A stretch of DNA of 64,000 nt from positions 3,029,001-3,093,000 of the forward strand of contig NZ_CP019650.1 in the NCBI RefSeq assembly GCF_001999945.1, given 5' to 3'. Position 1 is the first letter of the stretch; every line of letters starts with the position of its first letter. The translations under genes were made by a program, and so were the position numbers. Of the stretch, positions 46,869 to 58,234 are shown in pieces. Under the pieces are notes generated by a model. It searched no databases and was not told where the DNA came from. It was given only the letters and a program-made list of their open reading frames with translations. The stretch is from Microbulbifer agarilyticus (GTDB lineage Bacteria; Pseudomonadota; Gammaproteobacteria; Pseudomonadales; Cellvibrionaceae).

Positions 46869-48424
46869 TGCGTAAACCTCTGCCCGCCGTGGCCGCCCTG
46901 ATTGCAGGCGGCCTGATGACCCTTTCCTTTGCCCCATACAACTTGTGGTGGTGCGGCCTGCTGTCACTCGGGCTGTTTGCCTGGCTACTGGCGCCGGGTC
47001 TCAAGGCGCAAAAGCTTTCTGGGAAAAACACCTTCTGGTTAGCACTGTGTTACGGGGTGGGCCTGTTTGCCACCGGCGGCTCCTGGGTATACGTGTCTAT
47101 TACCGACTTTGGCAACTCATCACCACTGCTCGGCGTCATTCTTACCGGTGCTTTTGTAGGCATTCTGGCAGTGCTACTGGCACTGCCATTTGTATTGATC
47201 TCGCGCTTTCGCACCAACCCGATTTCCTTCGCCCTCGCCTTTGCCGCACTGTGGTTTTTCAGCGAGTGGTTGCGCACCTGGATGTTTACCGGGTTCCCCT
47301 GGTTGTTTGCCGGCTACGGACACATCCACACCTGGCTAGCCGGCTGGGCACCCATCGTCAGCGTGTACGGTATCGGCCTGTTGCTGGCGTTTACCGCGGC
47401 GGTGATTGCACTTTTTGCGCGCCGCACCTTCGAATCGTGGAAGTCTCCTACCGCCATAACGCTCGCGGCTGTTGCGCTGTTGATCTGGCCACTGGGCTTG
47501 CTGCTCAGCAGTATCCAATGGACCGAAGCCAGCGAAGACACCCGTACCATCGGCCTGGTGCAGGCGAATATCCCGCAGGAAAAAAAGTGGCTCCCCGAGT
47601 TTCGCGGCAAAACGATTCGACGCTACCAGACTGCCACTCAGGATCTGCACTCCCAGGGTGTCGACGTCATTATCTGGCCGGAAGCCGCACTCCCTCTGCT
47701 CTACCATCAAGCCCCCAACCTGATTGAAGCACTGCAAGAAAACGCACTGAATACGCAAAAGGACCTGATCACCGGCATCCTCTACGATACCGAGCGCGAT
47801 CACCGTCGCGTGGTACACAATTCTGCGGCGGTCTTTGGCAGTGATCAGCAGCTATACCACAAGCGCCACCTGGTGCCCTTTGGCGAATATGTGCCACTGG
47901 AAGACTGGATTCGCGGCACCATTGAGTTCTTCAACCTGCCCACGTCATTTATTCGACCTGGGCCCGAAGGTCAGCAGCCGCTGACAGCCGGCGGCTTGAG
48001 CTGGGCACCACTCATTTGCTATGAAATTGTCTACCCACAGCTGGTGGCGGAGAGTAGCGGCGATGCACAGGTACTACTCACGCTGAGTAATGACGCCTGG
48101 TTTGGAGACTCCATCGGCCCGCTGCAACATATGCAAATGGCCCAGATGCGCGCACTGGAAACTCGGCGCTATCTGGTACGCGGTACCAACACCGGCGTCA
48201 CCGCAATTGTTTCTCCCGATGGCGTAATCACAGAACAACTACCGCAGTTCGAACAGGCCACACTGGTTGGACAGGTACAAGCGCGCAGTGGTCTGACCCC
48301 GTTTATGGTGATTGGTGTTTGGGGTCTGGTGGCACTCGCAACACTGATGCTGCTGGCGGCTGTAATCCTGCAAAAGCGCCCGGAAACAGTCACTGACGGC
48401 GCGCTAACCGGAGCGCCCGACTAA
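46868..48424 (+). CDS. lnt: Apolipoprotein N-acyltransferase Lnt
   Basis: This 518-residue inner-membrane enzyme adds the third acyl chain to the N-terminal Cys of lipoproteins. An N-terminal block of about six to seven hydrophobic helices (about 1-215) precedes the nitrilase-like catalytic domain. The triad is visible: Glu in IIWPEAALP (about 271), Lys in YHKRHLVPFGEY (about 333) and Cys in APLICYEIVYP (about 385), in the same spacing as E. coli Glu267, Lys335 and Cys387. A last hydrophobic helix ends the protein. The many lipoproteins in this window would depend on it. ATG shares one base with the corC stop. Confidence 0.95.
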   Translation: MRKPLPAVAALIAGGLMTLSFAPYNLWWCGLLSLGLFAWLLAPGLKAQKLSGKNTFWLALCYGVGLFATGGSWVYVSITDFGNSSPLLGVILTGAFVGILAVLLALPFVLISRFRTNPISFALAFAALWFFSEWLRTWMFTGFPWLFAGYGHIHTWLAGWAPIVSVYGIGLLLAFTAAVIALFARRTFESWKSPTAITLAAVALLIWPLGLLLSSIQWTEASEDTRTIGLVQANIPQEKKWLPEFRGKTIRRYQTATQDLHSQGVDVIIWPEAALPLLYHQAPNLIEALQENALNTQKDLITGILYDTERDHRRVVHNSAAVFGSDQQLYHKRHLVPFGEYVPLEDWIRGTIEFFNLPTSFIRPGPEGQQPLTAGGLSWAPLICYEIVYPQLVAESSGDAQVLLTLSNDAWFGDSIGPLQHMQMAQMRALETRRYLVRGTNTGVTAIVSPDGVITEQLPQFEQATLVGQVQARSGLTPFMVIGVWGLVALATLMLLAAVILQKRPETVTDGALTGAPD

Positions 48425-48444
48425 GGCCTTTTTGAGGCTTTTTT
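48423..48444 (+). terminator. Intrinsic terminator of lnt
   Basis: AGGCCT and AGGCTT can pair over 6 bases (one G-U wobble) around a 5-base loop, followed by T4 or more. It begins within the lnt stop codon and would end the phoH-lnt transcript. Confidence 0.5.
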
Positions 48445-48815
48445 GGTACAAGCGTTTCTAATAGAAAAATCCGGGCGGCTGTTACCCCGCTTTGCCGTCC
48501 GGTTTCACCCGGCGCGCCCTAATTTGTTTCACATTTCATCGCAAGCGGCCTTGCGGCTGCTATTATCGTGAGATATTTGCCCGGCAGTGGATAAACTTGT
48601 GTAAGGGATTATCCGACGCGTTACCGCAACACGCCCCCTCATCTCAGCCGGTGCAACTTGTGCAGACAGGAACGTCTGCCCTCGAAAAAGCCGAACGCAT
48701 TTTTACGGCGTACATTCGGGAACAAGTGGTTTAATTTAAACCGCACTCTTCCACATTCGATGCTGCGCCAACCGGGTTGCAGCAACGGAAAGCGTGCGGC
48801 ATGGATGCCAGATTT
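48445..48815. other. Region upstream of the TIGR01777 oxidoreductase gene
   Basis: The 371-base region contains an open frame of about 80 codons (48492-48734) that ends LEKAERIFTAYIREQVV. It has no clear ribosome site and I do not recognise it, so I do not call it a gene. It could also hold the promoter of the downstream gene. Confidence 0.35.
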
Positions 48816-49748
48816 ATGCATTGCTTAATCACCGGCGGCACCGGATTGATCGGCCGCCAATTTTGTTCGAAATGGCTGGAGCGGGGAAATAGCCTAACCG
48901 TACTCAGCCGCTCACCTGAAAAAGTACACCGACTTTGTGGCGAGTCCGCTACTGCAGTTAGTGACCTCGGCCAAGTGGATCAGCCGGTCGACGTCGTGGT
49001 TAATCTTGCCGGAGAGACCATTTCCAAACGCTGGAGCGAGGCGCGCAAAGCAGAGATTCGGCGTTCGCGCATCGAAACCACCAACGATCTTGTCCGCTGG
49101 ATACTCGCGCAACCACAGCGCCCCAAATACGTCCTGTCTGGTTCGGCGGTGGGTTTCTATGGAGACCGGGGTGGCGACCTGCTCAAGGAAACCAGCGGGC
49201 CCGGCGGCGGGTTTGCGGCACAACTGTGCCGGGACTGGGAAGCCGCCACCCTACCTCTGCAACAGGCTGGTATCTGTGTCGGCATCATGCGCACGTCCAT
49301 CGTTCTGTCGCCAGACGGCGGCGCCCTAAAAGAAATGCTTCCTGCCTTCAAGGCGGGACTGGGTGGCCCAATGGGCTCCGGTGAGCAATGGATGAGCTGG
49401 ATACACGAGGCGGATATCGTCGGCCTGATTCTGCACGCCATCGACCGACATTTGTGCGTCCCGTTCAACGCGTGCGCCCCGGAACCGGTGACCAACAGCA
49501 GCTTCTCCCGACTGCTGGCGAAACAGCTGCATCGGCCCTGCCTGCTCCGTACGCCAGAGTGGCTACTCAAAATGTTGTTTGGGGAAATGGCAGAGGAACT
49601 ACTGCTGGCCAGCCAGCGCATGGAGCCCCGCACAGCGCTGGATAGTGGGTACAGTTTTCAGTACCCGACTTTGGAAAAAGCACTGGCAGACCTGCTTGCT
49701 CCACCAGGGGGCGCGGGCAATACCCACGTATCACCCAGGGGCCACTAG
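48816..49748 (+). CDS. TIGR01777-family NAD(P)-binding oxidoreductase (YfcH-like)
   Basis: This 310-residue short-chain-dehydrogenase-like (NmrA/epimerase fold) protein begins MHCLITGGTGLIG, the standard nucleotide-binding start for the family. VVVNLAGETISKRWSEARKAEIRRSRI, VLSGSAVGFYGDRG, QLCRDWE and SWIHEADIVGLILHAI complete the recognisable pattern. A C-terminal DUF1731 region follows. The substrate is unknown; the family has been annotated as a cell-division inhibitor SulA by error in many genomes. An ATG five codons earlier at 48801 is an alternative start. Confidence 0.85.
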   Translation: MHCLITGGTGLIGRQFCSKWLERGNSLTVLSRSPEKVHRLCGESATAVSDLGQVDQPVDVVVNLAGETISKRWSEARKAEIRRSRIETTNDLVRWILAQPQRPKYVLSGSAVGFYGDRGGDLLKETSGPGGGFAAQLCRDWEAATLPLQQAGICVGIMRTSIVLSPDGGALKEMLPAFKAGLGGPMGSGEQWMSWIHEADIVGLILHAIDRHLCVPFNACAPEPVTNSSFSRLLAKQLHRPCLLRTPEWLLKMLFGEMAEELLLASQRMEPRTALDSGYSFQYPTLEKALADLLAPPGGAGNTHVSPRGH

Positions 49749-49756
49749 AGCGGAGA

Positions 49757-50173
49757 TCACGCTGCCGCGCTACTGCGCGTCAACACCTGTTCCAGATAAT
49801 TGCGTGCGGCCTCCGAGGTAACCGGGTCCGCCTTGCACTCCATTGGTGCAGAACCAACCCACTGTGCGTGCCAGCGGAACCAGTTGTGCGCTTCGCCAGC
49901 CGCATCAACCTCGTTGGTGGCTTCAGTACGCTCGCCCCCGTCTTGGCGCAGCTCGACAAAGTCGGTCTGCTCCGGGTCCAACTTGAACTCACGGACGATC
50001 TGACCAACAAAGGTCTCGAAATTTTTGCTGAATTTGGCGCTACTTTCCGCGCCGGCGGATAGCATCACCAGGTGCCGGCTGCCGCGGCGAGCCAGCTTGA
50101 ACCCGACCCACACGGGGCGATTTAGACGATTGTGTAGCTGAATGGGTGAAAACGACGCGGGAAACTCCGACAT
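49757..50173 (-). CDS. Small protein of unknown function
   Basis: This is a 138-residue protein with no motif I recognise. It is soluble, with the repeated small-helix composition LARRGSRHLVMLSAGAESSAKFSKNFETFVGQIVREF, an acidic middle and a C-terminal region ending EQVLTRSSAAA. Its stop lies only 8 bases from the convergent oxidoreductase gene. Codon usage resembles that of neighbours and the frame is uninterrupted, so it is likely real. Confidence 0.55.
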   Translation of the reverse strand: MSEFPASFSPIQLHNRLNRPVWVGFKLARRGSRHLVMLSAGAESSAKFSKNFETFVGQIVREFKLDPEQTDFVELRQDGGERTEATNEVDAAGEAHNWFRWHAQWVGSAPMECKADPVTSEAARNYLEQVLTRSSAAA

Positions 50174-50339
50174 CAGTACGTACCTCTATATTTTTTGTTG
50201 TTATTCGCTAGGTCGCCCTGCAAAACGCCTGCCGTGATTCGGTCAGAACCTGCGACAGTCAGCAATAGGGTTAGCCATACTAGTTTTATCCGAAACTAAC
50301 GGCAACCACCGGACACCTACAACACAGCGACAAACACAC

Positions 50340-51122
50340 TCAACACTGGCGGCGCGCAGGCAATGCGCGCCACCGATACCACTGCATACCCAATAACTCG
50401 CGCCAATAGACCTGAGTCCGTATCAGGGCGCCAGCACTGGGCAACCAGCGCAACAAGCCACTCTCCCCCTTGGGTACCAATTCACCAGGGCCACCTACCG
50501 CCAGTGGCCGAACCTGCAGTCCGGCACGAGCGAACACATCCGCAGCGCGGGGCATATGCCACCAGTGGGTTACCAGGAGTACGTTTTCGACCCCGGCATC
50601 GTGCAGAAGTGCCGCGGAATTGGCAGCATTTTCCGCCGTAGTGCGACTGCAATTCTCACGCCAAGTCACATTACGGCCAAACAGGTCCTCGAGGGCCGTG
50701 GCCATCAAGGCGGATTCCGGCTGCTTTTCCCCCGTAAATACGCGCCCACCGGAAACCAGGATTGGCAACCCCTCTGGCGCTTCCTGTACCGCCCAGGCCA
50801 CCCGCTCCAGACTCGCCGCAGACAAACGCTCGCGCCCCTGCTCCTCATCCCGGTAGCGGCCGCCACCCAGAATCACCACGGCTGCCGGCTCTACTTCCGG
50901 TGCTTCTTGCTGCTGATTAACCAGCCGCTGCCCAAGCCATTGGGCAAAAGCCGGGGTCGCGCAGATCCACAACGAGAGAAAACACAGAACCGCAAGCGGC
51001 ACAGAAAGCTTGGCGAGCGGGGAACTCGCGGGGAAAAACCAGAATGCGAGCGCCATCAGCAGCCCCACCAAGGGCGCAAATGGTGGCATCGCGAGAGTGG
51101 TAAGTGCGGTTTGCAGTTCCAT
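50340..51122 (-). CDS. YdcF/ElyC-type DUF218 membrane-anchored protein
   Basis: This 260-residue protein has two hydrophobic segments (about 15-31 and 36-55) and then the DUF218 domain: VVILGGGRYRDEE, LPILVSGGRVF, SRTTAENAANSAALLHDAG and VLLVTHWWHMPRAADVFARAG. E. coli family members ElyC and SanA influence envelope integrity and peptidoglycan at low temperature. The catalytic chemistry is not established. It lies leftward between a zinc-ribbon gene and the unknown at 49757. Confidence 0.83.
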   Translation of the reverse strand: MELQTALTTLAMPPFAPLVGLLMALAFWFFPASSPLAKLSVPLAVLCFLSLWICATPAFAQWLGQRLVNQQQEAPEVEPAAVVILGGGRYRDEEQGRERLSAASLERVAWAVQEAPEGLPILVSGGRVFTGEKQPESALMATALEDLFGRNVTWRENCSRTTAENAANSAALLHDAGVENVLLVTHWWHMPRAADVFARAGLQVRPLAVGGPGELVPKGESGLLRWLPSAGALIRTQVYWRELLGMQWYRWRALPARRQC

Positions 51123-51170
51123 CTTCAGTGTGATCGATCGTCCTTGTTCACTCAGGGGCGGAGAATACGG

Positions 51171-51662
51171 CTATTCGGCCTCGCTGGCACCCTCTGCCTG
51201 CGGTCCGGCCATCAACTGGCGGAAGCACCCGTAGCCACAGCGGTGGCAGGGGGTGATCTCAGAACCGGCAGCCGGCAGGGCCCGATAACCGCAGCCGAGG
51301 CACTGCAACGCCTCACCCTCTCCGGCCTCCTCCCCTGCCAGCGCCCAGGCCTCTCCGCGCTTGATACAGCGCATAATCGCCGGCCACACGGTCTTGGTGG
51401 GGTCCGCTGCATCCAACAGCCAGTCCCCAACCCGCTCTTCCTGAGTAATCAGCTCATCACCCAGGTCCCGCAGGTAGTCGTCCGCGCGGTGTACATCATC
51501 CTTGAGCCAGGCATTCAGAAAGGCCGCCTTGCGTGCAGTGAACTGCTCAACATCCAGCTCCTCGCCCACCAACTTTTCCAGTTCACGCCTGGCCTCGGTG
51601 GAAAGCTTGCCTTCCTGGTCCGGCAGATCGGGATTCGCAGCCTCTTTAGGTTCCTTACTCAC
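51171..51662 (-). CDS. Zinc-ribbon protein of the YbeL/DUF1451 type
   Basis: This 163-residue protein has a highly charged helical N-terminal half and a C-terminal zinc ribbon with CLGCGY...CHRCGYG. E. coli YbeL, of the same layout and length, is also encoded next to leuS. Function is unknown. The gene is divergent from leuS, with about 96 bases between the two starts. Confidence 0.78.
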   Translation of the reverse strand: MSKEPKEAANPDLPDQEGKLSTEARRELEKLVGEELDVEQFTARKAAFLNAWLKDDVHRADDYLRDLGDELITQEERVGDWLLDAADPTKTVWPAIMRCIKRGEAWALAGEEAGEGEALQCLGCGYRALPAAGSEITPCHRCGYGCFRQLMAGPQAEGASEAE

Positions 51663-51679
51663 CCTATCCCTCCTATAAT
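51651..51679 (+). promoter_or_regulatory. Candidate leuS promoter
   Basis: A perfect TATAAT (51674-51679) lies 79 bases upstream of the leuS ATG; TTCCTT at 51651-51656 with spacing 17 is a weak -35 candidate. Confidence 0.35.
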
Positions 51680-51728
51680 TCGCCGTTTTCCGGCCGGCCT
51701 TAGTGTCCCGGCCAGAATCGCCAAATAG

Positions 51729-54377
<2,649 letters not shown>

Positions 54378-54421
54378 ATCGACTATTTCTACGAAGTAAA
54401 AGAGCCCAACGCGAAGGACGG

Positions 54422-54534
54422 GCGCCGGGTACGGGTTTTCAGGAGCGTCGCAAACAGGAAGTTTGCGCCGCAACGCCCAGGGATGGGTTCACAGGGGGGC
54501 GCCTAGCCTGGTCCTGAAAACTTTCTCCCGGTGC
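54422..54534 (+). repeat. Structured intergenic element, copy 4
   Basis: Outer arms GCGCCGGGTACGGGTTTTCA... and CCTGAAAACTTTCTCCCGGT form an imperfect long stem. Inside are GTCGCAAACAGGAAGTTTGC (loop AGGA) and CCCAGGGATGGG (loop GGGA). The inner part matches the reverse complement of copy 1. It lies between leuS and lptE, 44 bases after the leuS stop. Confidence 0.85.
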
Positions 54535-54575
54535 TGGGCCGCCACGAAACCAGAACAAAAACTCAACGGACAAAG

Positions 54576-55109
54576 ATGAAAATTACACTGCTCCGCACTA
54601 TTACAATAATTCTGGCCATCACCATTTCAGCCTGTGGCTGGCACCTTCGCGGCGCACCGAAAAACTTCCCTCCGGGCAGCAAGCTCTACATCACCACCCA
54701 AGACCCTAGAAGTGAACTGGCCGACAGTATCACTCGCCTACTGCAAACCAGCGGCCTGCCGCTGGCAGAAGAGCCCAGTGAGGCCGACTACACGCTGACC
54801 ATCCACCAGGAAACCGAAACCAAACGTACCGTTTCTGTGGATGCCAAGGGCCGCGCCTCCGAATACGAACTGATCACCAGCGCCGAATACAGCGTGCAAG
54901 ACAACAACACCGGCCGCGACCTGCTCACCCAGGCCAAAGCCGACGTCTACCGCACACTGGAATGGGACGACAACGAAGTCGTCAGTAAAGGCGAAGAAGA
55001 GCGCCTGCAGCGCGAAGAAATGCGCCGCGAACTGATCGGCCGAATTATCGACCGCCTGCGTCGCATCGACATCCGCACCCCGATCACCGACAACCCGGCG
55101 CAGCCCTGA
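54576..55109 (+). CDS. lptE: LPS-assembly lipoprotein LptE
   Basis: This 177-residue outer-membrane lipoprotein plugs the LptD barrel and completes lipopolysaccharide transport together with LptF/LptG encoded earlier in the window. I start at MKITLLRTITIILAIT; the lipobox ISAC follows. The family start after the Cys (GWHLRGAPKNFPPGSKLYI) and the last helix (EEMRRELIGRIIDRLRRI) fit LptE. It is followed at one base by holA, as in E. coli. Confidence 0.9.
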   Translation: MKITLLRTITIILAITISACGWHLRGAPKNFPPGSKLYITTQDPRSELADSITRLLQTSGLPLAEEPSEADYTLTIHQETETKRTVSVDAKGRASEYELITSAEYSVQDNNTGRDLLTQAKADVYRTLEWDDNEVVSKGEEERLQREEMRRELIGRIIDRLRRIDIRTPITDNPAQP

Positions 55110-55110
55110 T

Positions 55111-56115
55111 ATGCCGCGCATCAACCCTCGCCAGCTCAAGCAAAACCTGCGACAGGGCCTCTACCCCATTTACGTAGTTACCGGCGACGAACCGCTGCTG
55201 GTGCAGGAATGCTGCGACAGCATTCGTGAGGCAGCCCGCAAGCAAGGGTTTAACGAACGCGACCTGCTGCACGGTGAGCACAATTTCGACTGGGGACAAC
55301 TGCTCTCCGCCGCCGGCAGCATGTCACTGTTTGCCGACAAAAAAGTCATCGAGCTGCGCCTGCCCGGCGGCAAACCCGGTGACAAAGGCAGTAAAGCCCT
55401 GCAGGAATTTGCCGCAACGGCCAATGATGACACCCTGCTATTGTTGGTGTTGCCGCGACTGGACCGCTCCCAGCTCAACAGCAAATGGGTCAAAGCACTC
55501 GAGGCCAAGGGTGTACTGATGCAGATCTGGCCCGTGGAAGCCGCGGAAATGCCCCGTTGGATTCACCAGCGCCTGCGGGCCGCGGGATTGGATGCCGAGC
55601 CCGAAGCGATCCAGATTCTTTCCGAGCGAGTCGAAGGTAATTTGCTGGCCGCCAGCCAGGAAATCGAAAAGCTGAAACTGCTGGTGCAGGACTCGGTGGT
55701 TACCGCAGACATCATGAACAACGCCGTGGCCAGCTCTGCCCGTTACGATGTGTTTGGCCTGATCGACAAGGCACTGGCCGGCGACGCCGCCGGTGCCGTC
55801 AGAACCCTGCAAGGCCTGCGCGCCGAAGGTGTCGAAGCGCCCATCGTTTTGTGGGCCATCGCCCGAGAAATTCGCACCCTGCTGGAAACCCAGCAGAAAC
55901 TCTCGGAAGGCCAGCCGATCAGCCGCCTGGTACGCATCCAGAAGCGTCAATCGCTTATCCAGTCCGCCTGTCAGCGCCTGCGCCCCCGCCACCTGGAAAA
56001 CTTCCTGATGCGTGCCCGTGCCGTGGATAACGCCATCAAAGGCGGCAAGGAAATGGATCCCTGGGCGGGCCTGCTGGAGCTCACCCTCAACCTTTCTGGC
56101 AAGCGCAGCATCTGA
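55111..56115 (+). CDS. holA: DNA polymerase III delta subunit HolA
   Basis: This 334-residue clamp-loader subunit opens the beta clamp. Family features are visible: LYPIYVVTGDEPLLVQECCDSIR at the start, the mid-region LLLVLPRLDRSQLNSKWVKAL and the domain III helices RLRPRHLENFLMRARAVDNAIKG near the end. It starts one base after the lptE stop, so the two are coupled. HolC, another replisome subunit, is encoded at 16765. Confidence 0.94.
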   Translation: MPRINPRQLKQNLRQGLYPIYVVTGDEPLLVQECCDSIREAARKQGFNERDLLHGEHNFDWGQLLSAAGSMSLFADKKVIELRLPGGKPGDKGSKALQEFAATANDDTLLLLVLPRLDRSQLNSKWVKALEAKGVLMQIWPVEAAEMPRWIHQRLRAAGLDAEPEAIQILSERVEGNLLAASQEIEKLKLLVQDSVVTADIMNNAVASSARYDVFGLIDKALAGDAAGAVRTLQGLRAEGVEAPIVLWAIAREIRTLLETQQKLSEGQPISRLVRIQKRQSLIQSACQRLRPRHLENFLMRARAVDNAIKGGKEMDPWAGLLELTLNLSGKRSI

Positions 56116-56262
56116 CCCCCACGCAACATTGCACAGGCGCGATGCTTTCAGCGCCAGAAGGCAAGCCTCCCTCTAGATAAACCGCTAGGATATCCGTTAC
56201 CGCTCTCAGGGCTTAGTTACCGCCTTGAGAGCACCCCAAAATAACGGCCAGATCCAGTGACG

Positions 56263-57930
56263 ATGCAAAATAATAATAACGGTCCAGCACAAACCGGTAC
56301 GCACCAGGTCTTTAACCAACCTGAGCCACTGCAGGGGCATAACCTCTACGCCGGGGATGACGCTCTCAAAGAGTCGGTCATTCGCTACGGGGGGCACTGG
56401 GGCGAAGATGACCTGCAACGCTATGGGGAAATCTGCGGGCGGCCCGAGTGGATCGAACACGGTTTTCAGGCCAACGCGCACAAACCAGAGTTTGAGCCCC
56501 ACGACCGCGGCGGCAATCGCATCGACCAGGTCAATTACCACCCCGCCTATCACCAGTTGATGCAGCTAGCAAAAAGCGAAGGACTGCACTCTTCCCCCTG
56601 GACAGACCCGCAGCCGGGCGCGCACATCGTGCGCGCGGCGAAGTACTACCTGCACAGTCAGCTGGAATCCGGCCACTGCTGCCCGGTAACCATGACTTTT
56701 GCCTGCCTGCCCGCACTACAGAAAAACCCAGCAGTTGCTAAATACTGGCTGCCCAAAATCACGGAACAGGCCTACGATCACAGCAATCGCCCCTATTTCG
56801 AAAAGCCGGCGCTCACCATTGGCATGGGTATGACAGAGAAACAGGGCGGATCCGACGTACGCAGCAACACCAGCCAAGCCACACCCTCGCCGGGCGAGAC
56901 CGCGGGCCTATACACAATTCGTGGCCACAAATGGTTCCTGTCGGCACCCATGTGCGACGGATTCCTGATGCTCGCACAAACCGCCCGAGGCCTGAGCTGT
57001 TTTCTGGTACCGCGCTGGCGGCCAGACGGAAGCAAAAACCCAATCGAGATCCAGCGGCTAAAAGATAAGGCCGGTAACGTGGCTAACGCTTCTTCGGAAG
57101 TGGAGCTGCGCGATGCCATAGGTTGGCTGGTGGGCGATGAAGGCGCGGGAATAAAAACGATTATCGAGATGGTGGCCCTGACCCGCTTCGACTGCATGAT
57201 CGGTTCAGCCGCAGCCCAGCGACAGGCAACACTGCAGGCCATCTACCACGCGCAACACCGCTGCGCCTTTGGCAAAAAGCTGTCAGCCCAACCGCTGATG
57301 CAAAATGTGCTGGCAGACCTGCAGCTGGAAGTGGAAGGCTCACTGGCACTCAGTATGCGCATGGCGCAGGCACTGGACCACCCGGATGAGGAGCATCAGC
57401 AACACCTGTTGCGGCTGGGCGCTGCCGTGGGTAAATACTGGATCTGCAAACGCACGCCGCATCACAACTACGAGGCCATGGAGTGTCTCGGCGGCAACGG
57501 CCTGATCGAAAACTTCATTACTGCGCGCCTCTACCGGGATGCACCGGTGAACGCTATCTGGGAGGGCTCAGGCAATATTCAGGCCCTGGATATGCTGCGC
57601 ACCAAACACAAGGAGCCAGAAATTCTCGACAGCTGGATCGATGAACTGGCAAAGAGCTCCGGTTCCGACCTCTGCTTTGACCGCGCCCTGACTCACCTGA
57701 AAGCAGAGCTCAAAAAAGACAATGACTTGGAATACCGCGCCCGTGATATTGCCGACCAGCTGGCACTCACCATGCAGGCCCACCTGTTAATTCAGGGCAG
57801 CCCGGCACCGGTAGCCGATGCGTTTATCCAGTCGCGGCTGCACCGGCACAATAGCCACAATGTTGGCACCATTCCATTGGGAGCAGATCTGGATTTACTG
57901 ATTGAACGCGGCGATCCACTCTCTGGCTAG
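56263..57930 (+). CDS. AidB-like acyl-CoA dehydrogenase family protein
   Basis: This 555-residue flavoprotein resembles AidB: GMGMTEKQGGSDVRSNTSQATP, the FAD-site loop, GHKWFLSAPMCDGFLMLAQ and the conserved C-terminal core YEAMECLGGNGLIENF and AIWEGSGNIQALDMLR. E. coli AidB is produced in the adaptive response to alkylation and may protect DNA. Related proteins are isovaleryl-CoA dehydrogenases, so a metabolic role is possible. The ATG at 56263 is chosen over a GTG two codons upstream. It is flanked by non-operonic genes. Confidence 0.85.
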   Translation: MQNNNNGPAQTGTHQVFNQPEPLQGHNLYAGDDALKESVIRYGGHWGEDDLQRYGEICGRPEWIEHGFQANAHKPEFEPHDRGGNRIDQVNYHPAYHQLMQLAKSEGLHSSPWTDPQPGAHIVRAAKYYLHSQLESGHCCPVTMTFACLPALQKNPAVAKYWLPKITEQAYDHSNRPYFEKPALTIGMGMTEKQGGSDVRSNTSQATPSPGETAGLYTIRGHKWFLSAPMCDGFLMLAQTARGLSCFLVPRWRPDGSKNPIEIQRLKDKAGNVANASSEVELRDAIGWLVGDEGAGIKTIIEMVALTRFDCMIGSAAAQRQATLQAIYHAQHRCAFGKKLSAQPLMQNVLADLQLEVEGSLALSMRMAQALDHPDEEHQQHLLRLGAAVGKYWICKRTPHHNYEAMECLGGNGLIENFITARLYRDAPVNAIWEGSGNIQALDMLRTKHKEPEILDSWIDELAKSSGSDLCFDRALTHLKAELKKDNDLEYRARDIADQLALTMQAHLLIQGSPAPVADAFIQSRLHRHNSHNVGTIPLGADLDLLIERGDPLSG

Positions 57931-57969
57931 AGGGGCTCAACTTATACCCGTGTATCCAGCTTAACCTCC

Positions 57970-58221
57970 TTACTCATCAGGTACGTTTATTTCGTTACCT
58001 TCGAGAGGGAGCCCTGACACGGAAACGCTTTCACCGGAATCAGCACGCACCACATCTATACCGACAACATCTGCACTGTAGCTAGAGCTGGCACTAACAG
58101 GTGTTGGTACTGACACATCAGGTGATTCACTGTCATTACCTCCACCGCTGCCGCCACCACCGCACCCACTTAGCACCACCGCACAAAGGAATACACTTGA
58201 TAACGCTGAATGAATTCTCAT
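57970..58221 (-). CDS. Small glycine-tract lipoprotein following the subtilase locus
   Basis: This 83-residue protein has a lipoprotein signal ending with lipobox LSGC followed at once by a glycine run (GCGGGGSGGGND), then a Ser/Pro/Val-rich part and an acidic end. GGGAG lies about 7 bases before ATG. It begins 13 bases after the stop of the repeat-containing frame and is probably on the same transcript. I do not recognise a family. Its short size may reflect truncation of a larger exported protein. Confidence 0.6.
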   Translation of the reverse strand: MRIHSALSSVFLCAVVLSGCGGGGSGGGNDSESPDVSVPTPVSASSSYSADVVGIDVVRADSGESVSVSGLPLEGNEINVPDE

Positions 58222-58234
58222 GATCGACTCCCTG

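Noticed and set aside
48492..48734. Open frame of about 80 codons between lnt and the TIGR01777 gene
   Set aside because: No clear ribosome site and no recognised homology; kept as unassigned region only.
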